DNA of 64,000 bases from Cenococcum geophilum 1.58. Taxonomy: Eukaryota > Ascomycota > Dothideomycetes > Gloniales > Gloniaceae. This document shows positions 31,596-44,253 of this stretch, one piece after another. The stretch spans positions 2,156,536 through 2,220,535 of the forward strand of contig KV748178.1 of the NCBI GenBank assembly GCA_001692895.1, written 5' to 3'. The position numbers and the translations under genes were made by a program. The notes under the pieces were generated by a model. The model did no database searches. It was not told the origin of the DNA and saw only the letters and a list, made by a program, of their open reading frames with translations. The stretch's first letter is position 1; every line of letters begins with the position of its first letter.

Positions 31596-34021
31596 ATCTA
31601 CTATCTAAAGGTTATTCTTATATCTATACTTTATTAATTTATTAATTTCTAATTTATTCCTATTAAGCTCCGCGTTTAAAAACATAGAGTGTAATTTCTT
31701 AAAGCGTTTAGGGGGTAGTAGGATTTATAATTAATTTATAATCTATTCGTTAGAGGCGTTTATAGGTAAGTTTTATAATTATTATATTAATAAGTTAGGC
31801 TTCTAATTAAGTTTGCTAGGTTAGTATATAATCTTAAAGTTAAATTATAAGAGGTATTTGGCCTAACGAATTTAGCGTTATATTAGTTGCTTTATAGTTA
31901 TAAAGTACTATAGGTTTTTATAGTCCGTTAATACGCGTATTAGAAATAATAATCCTTTAAGTTTTAGACGCCATTATTTAAAGCATCTAATAATTGTAAG
32001 TAGTTTCTTATTATATATCTTATAGTTTAATTTAGTAGAGGTAAGTTTCCGGAAGAGAAAGGCTACTAGGCGCAGCTCGCCGTTCTTATTATATTATAAT
32101 AATACTCCTCCTAGTATATAATTAGACGAGTTTATTTTAACGATATATTTAAGGTCTAAATTAAAGTAGATAAGAATTAGAGTAGTTATTAAAAGCTTAT
32201 TTATATTTAGTAGACTATTTAAATCTTATATTCTTCCTTATTATGTTTACTAATAGCTAAATAATTTTTAAAAAGTAATTAATAAATTAATAATAGAAAT
32301 TTGCAAATCTTAAAAATCCTTAGATATTTTATACACTACTAGGACTTTCCTAGTTTATAATTGCAGCGATTTTCTTAGGGTCTATTTTAATTCCGTTGCG
32401 GAATATAATTAGGCCTAAGTACGTAACTTTAGACGCGTAGAACTTGTATTTCTTAATATCGCATTATAAGCCCGCGTCTTATAGGCGTTTAAGAACTATT
32501 TAGATATACTTTTAATGCTTAGAAAGTAAAGATAAATAGATTAAGATATTATTAATATACTGCTAAAATATACCGGGACCGTTCTTTATACTAAATGGCA
32601 TTACTAGGTATTTAAAAAGTCCCTATTATATACAGAAAGCCGTATACTTCTTATCTCCTTTATAAATACGGATTTAATTAAAGGTAGCAACTACGTTAAG
32701 CTTTATAAAGTATCGTACTTTTATTAAGCAGTTAAGCGTCTCTTAAAGCAGGGGGATTAGATATTGGTTTTAAATCGTAATTGCGTTTAAGGCTCAATAA
32801 TTAACACAGAATCTTAAGCCTCCTTTTAGCTTTTAATAAATAGTATAGGCAGGGCAAATGAAGATTAACTAAAGCGGATAAATCCTTTTTCTAGATGTTC
32901 CTTAAGGTATTATTATATTATAAGCAGCTCTTTTTATAACATTCTATACAGCAGACCGAACCTTAGTATTATACTAGGTTTAAGTTCTATTTTAAAATTA
33001 TATTCCTTTTAATGTAGGGGTAATTAGTCTATGAATTGTTTTTTAAACTTGTTAATTAGATTATAGTACTCTTTAGGTATAAGAGGTTAGGGGTTAATAT
33101 ATTGCTTCGGTTCTAGCGCTTTTTTAATATCTTTTATTATTATAGTAAAGATTTTATAGGCTTATTTTTTTGCTAATAAAATAAAAGGTGCAGCTTATAT
33201 TATATAAATTTTAAGGGGTTTTAATATATTATCTTCGCATTCTTTACTATAATTAGCAGTTATAGCTTTATTATATTAGTTTAGGTTTTATAGTAAAGGC
33301 AATTTATATTTTATTAAATTTAAATAGTCGTGTATATATTTATAGGGTAAGTAGTATTTTAAGTAATAACTTTAGCAGTAGGTTATACGGAATTTTAGTG
33401 TTTCTTTAACCCAGCTAATTAAAAGGTTATGTCATTTTAGCTATCTATATCTAAGTATTACTTTATAATACTTTAAGGGTGTTATAAATAAGGAAACGTA
33501 TTTAAGGTATTCGCCTATTTATATTTTTATAAGAGTGTAGTGCGTTAGTTTATTATATATTAAGGGTTTACCATTAAAGCCTTATAGGCCTTAGGGCTTA
33601 TTAAGTTTCTTTAAGTTTAGGTGTTAAGTTTTTACGTAGTTCGTATTAATAAAGCCTATACTAGTAGCTCCGCTATCTATAAGGATTTATACTTCCTTTT
33701 ATTTTCTAAGTATTTAAATTTCGCTAAGTATATTAAGGGAGTCGTGTTATATATTAGCGCTAGAAGAGCCTAGATACTTATACTCTTCCACTTCTTATTC
33801 TAAGACGCGACTTAGCTCTAGGATAATTTATTTTCCAAATTAACTAAAGATAAGATACTTTATGGTAATTAAGTATAATTCGTAAAATAAATACGATTTA
33901 AGGATTAAGAGGAACTACGTTGGACCTTTTTAAAAGGGTAAGTTCGGTAATTTCTTTAAATGTGTCCCTTTTTACTACATCCAAAGCATTCTCTATTTGC
34001 GGCTTATATTCTTCGTTTATT
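31596..34021 (-). pseudogene. G2 zinc knuckle, protease, RT and RNase H
   Basis: Minus strand, right to left. Gag CCHC knuckle CFGCSKKGHI (about 33945-33985, last Cys mutated). Protease ILIDSGATSIGFINTNY (about 33650-33700, DSGA active site intact). RT part GPGIF-QYINNILIYLSLLSKH (about 32500-32585), followed by YLGLIIFRNGIKIDPKKIAAI (about 32350-32420). RNase H RVLTDYKNLQYF (about 31905-31940). Domain order and sequence are typical of fungal chromoviruses. Many in-frame TAA/TAG. Confidence 0.85.
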
Positions 34022-34026
34022 AGTTC

Positions 34027-34298
34027 TGTATAATTACAGCACCTGTTGTACCGAACGCGTACTTACGCGTTCGGTACACCAACTACGCGTTTACGCGTTC
34101 GGTGCACTAACCACCTGCTTACGCGTCTGGTGCACTCCTGAAGCACTGACTAATTAGGGGGAGGTCGCATCAGTATATAGACCACGTAGTCTGCTTTAAT
34201 ACAAGAGACAGTCACCACCATCCCAAAGAGCATACGATACTATACGTATTTCGTGCCCCGGGATATAACTCACTCGTACTATTAAATTAGTACGAACA
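34027..34298 (+). repeat. Solo LTR of the C3 Copia family, with expanded internal repeats
   Basis: Begins TGTATAATTACAG, ends TAGTACGAACA, target duplication AGTTC on both sides (34022-34026, 34299-34303). 272 bp against 218 bp in the C3 LTRs: the extra length is two more copies of an ACGCGTTCGGTGCAC-type unit. It arose by recombination between the LTRs of a full element that had inserted in G2 gag. Confidence 0.92.
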
Positions 34299-34303
34299 AG
34301 TTC

Positions 34304-35290
34304 TTAAGGGTATATAGGATTAAGTGGTGTTAAGGTCTATAGGGTTATATATAAGGCTCTTTAGTTTTAGAAACGGATCGCGCTTTAGGGTATATACTGA
34401 GTTTGTGGAGTTTTAAACGCAAGGTGTAGTTGGCTTTAGGGAATAAGTCTATTTATTATATTAAAGGTCCTTATTAATTCGTTAACATATTATAGCAAAT
34501 TCGGGTAAGTCCTTTAGTAGTTCTTTACCTACTAACTATACTCTAATTTTATCCGAAATAGCTTAATAGAGAGCAGTAACTCTAGCGGCTTTATTTTAAT
34601 CTAGTTTACTAATAAGGCTTAAAAATTCTAAAAAAAAGCTAGTAAAGTCTCGGTTCCGTTATCGTAGGGTTTTAAGTTTAGTAATAGCTATATGTTCGCG
34701 GCTGGTATTATTATATATTCATTCTAATAGAAAGATAAAGATTTTAAAATTAACAAAGGTGCCGTTATAGAAGAATGGGTCTATAGTTTATACAGTATTT
34801 TTACTTAAACGAGACATTCTATAGCTAATCTTGCTAGCTTTAGTAGGGTATTAGTTATAGTTTATTAAAAGTTTAAAACGGAGCTTAGTTATAAAGGGAC
34901 GTAGGTTATTTTAATTTCTATTAAATATTAGACAGTTAGGGAGCTTTTTAGATTTTATAGTAGATACCGGGTTCGTTATAGGTATGGGTTAAGTTGCCGT
35001 TACTAGTTTAGGGTTTATATTTAACAGGTCGGGTTTATATATAGTTATTTTAATTTTATTTACAGGTGTTACTATTAGGGTCTCTAACGTAAGTGCTTTA
35101 AGGTTATAGAGTTCTTCGCGGATTGCTCCTATTAATTACTAGTACTAAGCTTCTAATATTACTCGCTATTAGGCTAAAACATCTATAAAGGACTGTTATA
35201 TTATAGTTAACTATTCCCTAACTAGGGCTATAATATTTATAGTTAACACGGAGGGTTTAAGTTTGTTTACTATTTTAATAGTAGTTATTT
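34304..35290 (-). pseudogene. G2 gag (N-terminal part)
   Basis: Region between the 5' LTR of G2 and the solo LTR, where gag must lie. The minus strand reads as a heavily stopped frame; I find no sharp motif here. The zinc knuckle that ends gag lies left of the solo LTR near 33945-33985. Confidence 0.55.
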
Positions 35291-35303
35291 TAATATAATA
35301 TAA

Positions 35304-35646
35304 TATAAGGGCGCGAAAAAACTTTAGGGAAGATTTAAAGGAACAATATAAATTCTATTTAAATCTAAGGGTATATAGCTCTTGCTAAAACAGGACGTTA
35401 CGTAAAGAAGAGAAGGGAATAACAAGAGAATTATATAATTAAATAGTTAGGGGCTTAGTGGTTGATGCGTGCGTATATATATACGCGGTCTTTAACGGAC
35501 TTCGGTAGAATTTAATTAATCTAGTAGAATTTGGCAGGAGTCGACCGAGCTAGTAGAATTTGGTAGAATTTGATTAAAGCGTCGGAATTTATCTATCGAG
35601 TGTTTTACTAAGACATTCCTACTATAACTGGGCTAGTCCCGTTACA
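35304..35646 (-). repeat. 5' LTR of G2
   Basis: Pairs with 20877-21220, followed by TAGGT. Confidence 0.9.
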
Positions 35647-35651
35647 TAGGT

Positions 35652-36860
35652 ATTCTAGAGTTTAAATAGAATTTAACTAGTACTAAATACGGCAGTATAG
35701 CTAGTTAGTGTCTTAGAAGGTAGGGTTTTAGAAATAAAATTAATTATAGATTCTACGTCCTTTTTTACTTCCTATTCTCTTTTTTGGATTTAGTTAACGA
35801 TATATTTAATCTAAGGTGTAAATAAGATAATTTTATCTACTTTCTTTTAAATGTTTAGCTTTAGCTTTTATCCTTTAAGGCGCTTCTACTTAGTAATATA
35901 GTAGTAGTCGTTAAATTGATGTATAAGGCCATATATACATTCCCTATTCCATCTTAAATTAGAATTAGAATTGGAATTGGGGTCTAGATTAGAGTTATTT
36001 TAAAGGGTTATAAATACAGAGTTATTAGTAGGGGAAGTAGAGGTTAATACTACTTACTATATGCAGTAGTGCTCCTTAAATTCCTTAATTAGATCAATAA
36101 TGGATAGGGCATCTTCGTCCTTCTATTCTTTACGAATAAGATCTACTTTTAGGGCTCCTGCAAAGCTAGAAGAGATAGGCTTAATAGCTTAAATAAAATT
36201 ATAGTATAGCCTAAATCCCTATATGTTTGGTAGCTCCAATTACTCTATAAGCTTATAGACGTTCCGCTAGCTATTTAACCATTTATCGATGCTCTGCTTT
36301 TTATTATAGGCTCTTAAAGCTATGTATTAATTTAGGACGTCGTGCTTTTGTCCTAAGGAGGTAGGGCTAGTGCAGTCTTTAATGCTTTAAGCCGTTCGTA
36401 AACCGTGTTGAGGCCGTTAATAAATAAAAGGTAGGCTACTAATGTGGTGCAAACGATATAGTTGCTAATGTTATTTATAGCCTGTTTTTACTTTTCGTAT
36501 ACGCGTAAATCGTCCTTGTATTTGGCGTAAAGCTAATTATAGGCAGTAAGCTTAATTTGGTCCGGTTAAGCTATCAATATAGCATTAGGAAGTACGTCCG
36601 CTAATATAGGTTAATATAATAGTTCTAGCTTTAGAAGCTCGTCTTTTGTAGATAGGTTGATGTACTGCTATACCTTACTAGTTATAGCTATGTCTTGGAT
36701 AATAAAGAACTATTAAATCTAATTAGATGGCTAGTTAAGAATAACGTTAATCTTTAATTTGGTAGAGGTCGTTATTTTTAAATTTTTAATAGATTAGGCA
36801 CGGTCTAATTAGTAGCTTAGCGAAAACCTTATTTTAACATTCCAAACTCTTAATTTAATT
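35652..36860 (-). pseudogene. Copia C1 gag
   Basis: Minus-strand frame from about 36860 with glutamine-type stops. It contains a central gag-like region (YKDDLRVYEKQKQAINNI, near 36480-36540; SIDKWLNSQRNVYKLIEQL, near 36230-36290) and a C-terminal Gly/His remnant YIYGLIHQFNDYYY near 35920 in the place of a CxCG-H-C zinc knuckle. This is the common architecture of fungal Copia gag. The frame leads into the pol half at 20871 once G2 is removed. Confidence 0.75.
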
Positions 36861-37048
36861 TGTCAGTTCGTTCGTCGGTTGGGTATGTCAGTTAGGTATA
36901 TCGGTCAGGTACATCGGTTAAGGTTAACCGTTTATTCGTTTAATAGGTAAAGAAGTTTAAAACACTTACAAAGGTAATAAAAGTAGTAACTTCTTAAATA
37001 AGGTAGTAGATTAATTGCTTAGTAGGTAGTGCGATCCAGGCTTATAAC

Positions 37049-37294
37049 TGTAAGCTTTGCAGTATAGGTATTAAACGAGCAACTTAATTGTAAATGTAAC
37101 TCTAAAGTCTCTATATATACACGAGGTAGGGGGCAAGGAGATAACGACAATAATCCACTATAGCCACTGTATATAGCGCCACTTAGTCGATGATAGGTAA
37201 TAGAAATAAGTAATGGAAATAAGTAGTAAGATATGCGATGGTAAGAAACAGGTGGTGAGTTACAAGATAATGCGAGCCTTGGTAGTCGGTTACA
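37049..37294 (-). repeat. 5' LTR of Copia C1
   Basis: 246 bp, reverse complement of 270-515. On the minus strand it starts TGTAACCGAC at 37294. The primer-binding region follows to its left (GTTATAAGCCTGGATCGC on the minus strand), which resembles the 'AGCCTGG' type found next to Copia LTRs. GTTAT lies outside at 37295-37299. Confidence 0.88.
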
Positions 37295-37355
37295 GTTATT
37301 CTACTTCTAAAAGAAAAATTCAAAAATTTAACTTTTTTTAAGAGTAGAATAACTT
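37295..37355. repeat. Small palindrome GTTATTCTACT ... AGTAGAATAAC
   Basis: Inverted arms of 11 bp (37295-37305 and 37334-37344) around an AT-rich centre. It joins the outside of the C1 5' LTR to the AT-rich interspersed repeat. The right arm, GTAGAATAAC followed by TTATATAATT, is the sequence that also follows the C1 3' LTR at 511-530. It looks like an inversion or fold-back junction. Confidence 0.65.
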
Positions 37356-37555
37356 ATATAATTTATAAGTAATTTATTAAAAAAATTATTATATAATATA
37401 CTATATCCAATTATCTATCTAAATATAAAAATTTTATATATAATATATAAATATAGCTTCCTAGATGCTGCTTAAGGCCTATGGTCTTTTTTAAATGCTG
37501 CGAAATGCTGCGAAACGCTGGCTAAATGCAGCAAAAAATTTTCCTAACGTACTCT
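37345..37555. repeat. AT-rich interspersed repeat, copy 2 (intact)
   Basis: Uninterrupted counterpart of 516-668 plus 9592-9655, which shows that G1 inserted in copy 1. The end has three GCTGCGAAA/GCTGGCTAAA direct repeats and TTTTCCTAACGTA. Confidence 0.8.
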
Positions 37556-37559
37556 ATTT

Positions 37560-38474
37560 ATTTATTTAATTTTAATACGCCTTTATAGCGTACTTATAGG
37601 CAGCTTCTCCATTTAATATATTATAACTATTAGCGGCGCTAAACTAGCAGATATAATCTATAAAATAGATTATAGCACAAAACTTTAGGAAGTTAAAATG
37701 CCCCTTATCTAAATCCCTTGCCTTAGGTCGAAACCCTTAAAACACGCCTTTTAGTTTATCAATCCAATATAGCGCATACTCTATATACTAGAGTCTCCTT
37801 ATTATAAATTTGGTATTATACTATAGTAACAAAATCTAATATCGCCCGAGTATAGTATATCGCATATAGTGCCTTACTAGTAAAAAGTGGAGCTAAGGCG
37901 GGAATTAGTTGCTTTAGGATTAACCTTTACTCGTTACCAGTTTACTATAATATTTAACTAAATAGAGTATTATAAAATACTTTTAAGCTGGGATATTAAG
38001 GTATTTCTATAAAACGCTAGTTAATCTAACTTTTATTAAAATGTCTTAAACAGTTCTTTTGTAATATTTTTATTTCTTACTAGTAGTAATAACTTTACTT
38101 ATTATCTTTTATATCTATTTAATAAGACGTATAATAATGCTTTTTAGTAGTTAATAGAGAATATCTGCCATTATTACGTTGTATATATTAATTAGGCCGT
38201 ACTTCTATATAAAGTATAGTACAGAGTACACCTAATCTAGATCTATTTAAGGTATATTATTTCCTTATTAGACTATAATCTACCTTTTAGTTAACTTGTA
38301 TATTTTAAGTAGGTAATATTCTAAAAGGGTTTCGCTTCTATTAGGTAGTACTTAATATATTATATAGTATTGCTAGCTTTTTACACCAGTAATAAGAACC
38401 TACTTTTTATAGTTTACTATTATTCCGCATATAATAGGATAATATTAGCAGATTTTCCCATTTATATATATTAT
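37560..38474 (-). pseudogene. Plavaka-like (CMC group) transposase, C-terminal part
   Basis: Minus-strand frame right to left: YYLLKIYKLTKRQII near 38290, then VIMADILYQLLKSIIIRLIK near 38120-38180. The latter resembles the 'CDILHQLxKGxxxxHxxxW' block of fungal Plavaka transposases (family knowledge). Further on are an LHFLLVRHYMRYTILGRYQI segment (37850-37910) and KGHFNFLKFCAIIYFIDYI (about 37650-37710). The N-terminal part is across the C3 insertion at 44736-45900. Cut-and-paste transposase; terminal repeats not located. Confidence 0.65.
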
Positions 38475-38692
38475 TGTATGATTACAGTACCTAGTATACG
38501 AACGCGTATTTACGCGTTCGTGCACCAACTACCTACGTGCTAACTAATTAGGGGGGAGGCGCGTCAGTATATAGACCACGTAGTCTACCTCAATAGAATC
38601 GACAGTCACCATCATCCAAAAGAGCATACGATACTATACGTATTTCGTGCCCCTGGATCTAACTTACTCGTGCTATTAAATTAGTACAAACA
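38475..38692 (+). repeat. 5' LTR of C3
   Basis: Contains the near-palindrome CGAACGCGTATTTACGCGTT followed by a CGTGCACC tail (one unit; three in the solo LTR) and GACCACGTAGTC. Confidence 0.92.
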
Positions 38693-39046
38693 CTGATTAG
38701 TAAGCGCGCACAGATTAGCAATTACTTAATACCTCCCCCCGAGCGATACATACGACAGCGACTACCTGTTTAGACTCCTAGTATAACCTGCTAGAAGGTT
38801 GGAAGTCGGGAATTGCGGACCTATTACTAACTCTGTATACTTATTTAAGTCTTAGTACGGTTTACCGGAAGTTTATAGACGCGAATACAGACCTTTACGG
38901 AACCCCCTACCCTTCCGCGAACCATTACGGACCTGTTAATTGCCTTTACGGACCGCTATAATACCCTTCTGCGAACCGCTACGGATATTAACCACCTTTA
39001 CGGACCATTACAAGACCTCTTCTACCCACCACGTACTACATAGTAT

Positions 39047-42000
39047 GGCAGATATTAGTAAGCAAGTCAGCGAAGGTTAAAAGAAGTGGAGATAAGGATT
39101 CGACGTTACGTCTACAAACAACGTTAACAACTACATTAGTTTTAAAATCCTTAAATATAAACACTTTAAGCTTATAAATGACGACCTATGGGAGTAATAC
39201 CAGGAAGACTTTGCGGACTTTACGGAAGCTATTTTTAAGGCCTGTAACCCTATTACCATCCGTAAACTACGAACCCTTTTATATAACTAAGGTGTATAGG
39301 TTAAAAGGAATAAACGAGTTACTGTTATATAGTCCTTATATAACATAATACACAAGAAGGACCAAACGGAATAGACTAAAGAGGAAATCCTAGACCAGTT
39401 CCAAGAAACTAAGGAACTCTTTACTTCTTCTAAACTTAATATAATTGCTGGCCTTATACCTAACCTACTTAACCAAATTCGTCCCATAAACCCAAGCGGC
39501 TTTAAACTTGACCTTATTAGCTAAAATATACCCTACTCTTAGGCTACGGACTATAACACCCCTATAAACCAAAATACGGACCAAATTACCCCCGTTATTC
39601 AAGTCACAGATCCGCAAGCTATATATCCGCAAACTATATATCCATAAGCTATATATCCGCAAACTACAAATCCGTAAGTTATAGATCCGTAACTTACCTA
39701 ACTAAAGACCTATGGTAAGGAGCTAGCTAACCTAGCTAAGCTCTATACCGACGAATCTAAGTATAGCGGCGAAAATAATAACTTTAACTTTAAACTAACT
39801 ATCTTTACGGACCTTTGCCAGAAGGCTGATATTCCTAAATAAGAGTTTAGCCAAGCCTACTCTACCATACTGCGCGGCCTAGCACTTAACTACTACTACA
39901 CTAACCTTAAGATTAACCCCCTTGGTGTTCTTTTTAATAAGCTATATAAAGCTATACGTAACTACTTTAAAGGACTAGAATATAAGCGTAATATCCTTAC
40001 CTAATAGAATGCGACTAAGCTACGAACCGTAATAGATAAGAACACTGAAAAATCGACCATAGAGTGCCTGTAAATCCTTATTAAAGACCTCCGCCACCTA
40101 TAGCACGGTCTTAATATCAAGCTTTAAACGGACGACTTCCTATATAATAAACTTATTACGGCCTGCTAGGAAGTAGAGCCCTATAAATACGCCTACTATA
40201 AGCCTATAGATACCTTAGCTGGCCTCATTAATAATTTACGCTCCTCTATTATAACGTATAAAGTCTTAAACCCACTAGGCAGCACTTAAGCCTTTATTAC
40301 GGATATTTAATATCCGTAAATAGACTTAGACGTCTACTTTACGGACCGCCGCTACCGCTAGTAGTACCTATACTAACCAAGTCCTACCTATAACCCCCGC
40401 AGCAACCCCTATATAAAAATATACCCCCACAGATAAACTAGCTAGAAGTGCTTTGTGTGCGGTAAGGAAGGATATTAGTTTATAAGGTATACTTAGGAAG
40501 AACGTAACAAGTCTAAGAAGAGACTTAATAGCCGTATTAACTAGTTCATTTTAGAATACGAAGGAGAGGAAGCAGAAGAGCCCCCTAATAAGTTAATAGA
40601 AGCCCTTATAATTGACTTTAACTTAAACGCTTAGAAATAAGAGACCTTAGAGACATTCCTAACTACTTTTAGACCTTTTACGGACAGCTAAGCCTTTAAT
40701 ATTACGACCGTATTAGCTAACCGTTCCTTTATATACTTAGTTACACCTAAAAACTATTCCGCAAGCACCCCTATTACGGACGTTATAGATTATAAGCAGA
40801 ACCTATTTGCATATATCACTACAGAACGCTATACTCCTAAAGAATTCTACGGCGTTATAATTGATATAGGTGCCTCTAAGAAGTCTACTGTAGGTTATGG
40901 ATAATACCTTATATATAAGACCACCGTAAATGACAATACGGATATTAATACTATGTAAACTAGGGCCGTAAACGTCTAATTTGGCATTAGCTTAACCGCA
41001 TTAATTAGATTAGTTAAAGTTAAGACCCCAATTAGCCCAGTTAACTTCCATATAGTAAAAGCGGACACCCCTTTCCTACTCTGCCTTACGGACATAGATA
41101 AACTATAGGTTTACTATAACAATGTTACGGATACCCTAATCGGCCCCGTAACTGCCCTAAGAAGTAAGTATATTACCCTACCAATTACACAACGATTTAG
41201 ACACCCGTTCCTTATATAGGGAGAGACTTTATAGACCTATATTTAGGAATCTTTTAACTATAACCCGTACTACCTTACTAGTATGGAAATCTACTGCCTA
41301 TACCGCCGTTTCGGCCACCTATTAGCCGAAAAGCTGTATAGAGTTCTTAAACGCTCTAGACATAACAACGTTAATAGAAAGGCAGTTGACCACCTAACTA
41401 AATACTGCTCCTTCTGCTAGAAATACGGACGTTCCCTAGGCCGATTTAAGTTCACTCTTTATAAAGACCTTAATTTTAACTACTTAGTGTATGTAGACAT
41501 TATGTATATTAACGGTAGCCTAGTATTACACATAATTAACAAGGCAACCCGCTATTAAGCCGCCCATTAGTTGCAAAATATATCTGTAAAATATACTTAG
41601 GATATTTTATAGACCTGCTGGATTGATATATACGTTAGACCCCCTAAGTATATTACCCATAATACTAGTAGGAACTTTATTAGCAAGGAATTCCAGCAAT
41701 ATGCTATGGCCATAGCTATATTAACAAAAGCTGTCCCAGTTAAGGCGCATTAGTCTGTTAGGCTTATTAAGCGAGCTTACCTAGCCTTACGGAGAGCTTA
41801 CTAGATTATTATAGACGAATGTAAGAACATCTAAAAGGAACTAGCTCTACAGATAGCCGTAAAAGCCGTTAATAACACCGCTGGCTCTAATGGATTAGTA
41901 CCTACCCTCTTAGTTTACGAAGTTTACCCAAGGATAAGCAACCTAGGCCCCCCTGCCCCGTTTATTATGGAACGAGCAGCTATAATACGGAAGGCAATGG

Positions 42001-44160
42001 CCGAAATAGTTAAATTACGGGCTAAACAAACTGTTAATAACGCCCTATACTACCGCAACGGACCTAATACGACCTTAGTATATAACCTCCCGCTTAATTC
42101 TGAAGTCCTTGTGTGGCGTAAAAGCGGTAATTAAACTAGACCTTACCGTCTACTGGCCGTAGAAGACGAGACCTGCTGTGTATAGCTCCCTAGCGGACCG
42201 ATAAGCTTTAGAAGCACGTCCGTAAAACCCTATTTTCGGTCTAAAAATACCTATAATGTTAAGCTAGATGAACCAGAAGCACCTGCCGAATTAGGTAAAC
42301 TAGAAACACCCGCCGAATTAAATAAACTGGAAGCACCCTTACCTACCCTAGAGGTCCCCTAAAAACCCACTAAACCTACTAAACCTGCCGTAAAGCGTGG
42401 CCGAGGACGCCCCCGTAAGAACCCCGTAACGGAAAATCACCTAACCTCCGTAGGTATATCCGCAAGGCAATCTCCGCCTATAGATATATCAGTTTTAGTA
42501 TAGGAAACCCCTTTTATAGACTTATGACGTAAAGAGATTAACGGACTACTTAAAAAGGGCGTCTTTGCGGTTATAATAAAGAGAGACGTTCCGTAAGGCG
42601 TCCGTATATTTAACTTACGCTTTATTAATAAGATTAAGCACCCTAGTACTAATAAAGCCTTTAAGAAATTAAGGCTCGTTATATAAGCTTATAATAACTA
42701 GGGAAAAGACCTAGTCCTTACGCAATCGCCTATAATTTAACGAGTTAGTTAACGGATTATACTTGCACTTATGCCTGGACTATAGCAAATCAAACCTATA
42801 GCCCTTTACTTACGGGACATCTCGCAAGCCTATATGCAGTCTAATACTTACCTAAGCAGAGATATCTTTATATAACTACCCTACGAGCTTAACTTGTAAC
42901 TAAGAATAATTTTATAGGTTATAAAACCTCTTTACAGAGTACCAGAAGCCGGAAACTATTGGTTTAAGACATACTACTAGTATTACGTTAGTAAACTTAA
43001 AATAGAACAGTTGACCTATAACCCCTGCCTTTTATACACCCTATTAAACGGCTTTAGTATTATTGGACTTTAAACTAATAATACCCTCTTCCTAGTAGAC
43101 TAAACCTTTACGGACGCTAAAGAAACTGAACTATAAAAGGTAAAGTTCTTGGTAAAGCTGTAAAAGTAGTTAACTAAGCAGACTCTAATTAAGTTTAATA
43201 GAGGCTTAATTATACAAAAGGGCAACCTAATTAAGCTAACTTAGAAACGCTAAGCTTAAAACCTAAAGCCTGTTATAGTAAAGCCTATAGACCTTACTAG
43301 TTCCCGTAGAGAGACCCGCAAGACCATAAATATAAAGGACTAATACGCTGTATAGCGTATAAGAGGCGCCTATATTGCCATAGTCTGTTAACCTAAATCT
43401 GCCTACGACTTATCCTTTGTGGCCTAGGTAATAGACCTATAAGAAGAAAATATTAAGCAGCTTAATAAGCGCATTTAGTGGCAAATTAATAATGCAGTAA
43501 GGGGACTTACTTTTATACCACTGGACCTAAGTTCCCTTAGCTTACTGGCATTTACGGACGCCTCCTTTACTAATAATAAGGACCTATTATTACAAATCGG
43601 CTTTATAATCGTATTTACGGACTATAATTAGGACGTAAATATTCTATACTGGTCCTCAATTAAATGCAAATAGGTAACCCGTAGTGTACTAGCTTCTAAA
43701 CTATATGTATTAGCTTATGGCTTTAATATAGCAGCCGCAATTAAANTAACGGTCTAGAAGATTCTATAACTAGAGCAGTTGCCCCTAGTTTTATGCACTA
43801 ATTTAAAGTCCCTTTATAACTGCCTAGTTAAGCTAGGTACGACACAAGAGAAGAGGCTTATAGTCGACCTAATATGCTTACGTTAGGCCTACGAACGACG
43901 TAAGATTACGGAGGTTAAATAGATTAGTAGCGGAGATAACCTAGTAGACGCTATAACTAAGGCAAAGCTATATTAAGCCCTTAAAACCCTAATTAACACA
44001 AATAAGCTTAACCTAAAAGTTATAGAATAGGTAGAACGGGATTAACGGAGTACCTACGGTACGCCTACGGCCCGTTAGAAGGCCGTACGGCTTATTATAT
44101 AGCCTATTCTACGGACTGTAAGCTATTAGGTAAAAAACGGTGGAAAGCTATAATGGAACT
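39047..44160 (+). pseudogene. Copia C3 gag-pol, RIP-inactivated
   Basis: ATG at 39047 (MADISKQVSEG). Gag holds a short tandem array of PQ[AT]IY units (39605-39690) and a zinc knuckle CFVCGKEGYQ-type at 40447, where His is replaced. Protease IIDIGASKKS at about 40858-40890 (family DTGA). Integrase zinc region YRRFGHLLAEKLYR (41300-41345), then YVDIMYINGSLVLHII (41490-41540). AT-hook KRGRGRPRKNP near 42392-42425. RT from GVRIFNLRFINKIKHP (42597-42645), with KPLYRVPEAGNY (42922-42960) and the catalytic-site equivalent NNTLFLVDQTF (43076-43110). RNase H from FTDASFTNNKDL (43550-43590). Ends near 44160. Roughly 1,700 codons, normal for a single-frame fungal Copia polyprotein. Confidence 0.93.
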
Positions 44161-44226
44161 TAGTGGACTTACGTGACCTGCCGAATTCTGCTATATTCTG
44201 CTAGGGTAGTTAAATTAACTAATTAC

Positions 44227-44253
44227 GATTTTCCATCCCCAGGATAGAAAATT
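44227..44253. promoter_or_regulatory. Palindrome P2 in the C3 3' region
   Basis: GATTTTCCATCC..GGATAGAAAATT followed by GCCATTGGCTTGC (inverted CCAAT), 260 bp before the 3' LTR; same module as in C2 and G2. Confidence 0.6.

Larger units (their letters stand above)
20877..35646 (-). mobile_element. Ty3/Gypsy chromovirus G2, split by Copia C2
   Basis: Minus-strand element inserted in C1. LTRs lie at 20877-21220 and 35304-35646 (about 344 bp; TATAAGGGCG ... CCCGTTATA/CCCGTTACA). The target duplication is CAGGT (20872-20876) versus TAGGT (35647-35651), differing by one C-to-T RIP change. The polypurine tract is seen as CCCCCCCC at 21223-21231. Without the 8.5-kb C2 insertion it would be about 6.2 kb, normal for a chromovirus. 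Confidence 0.92.
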
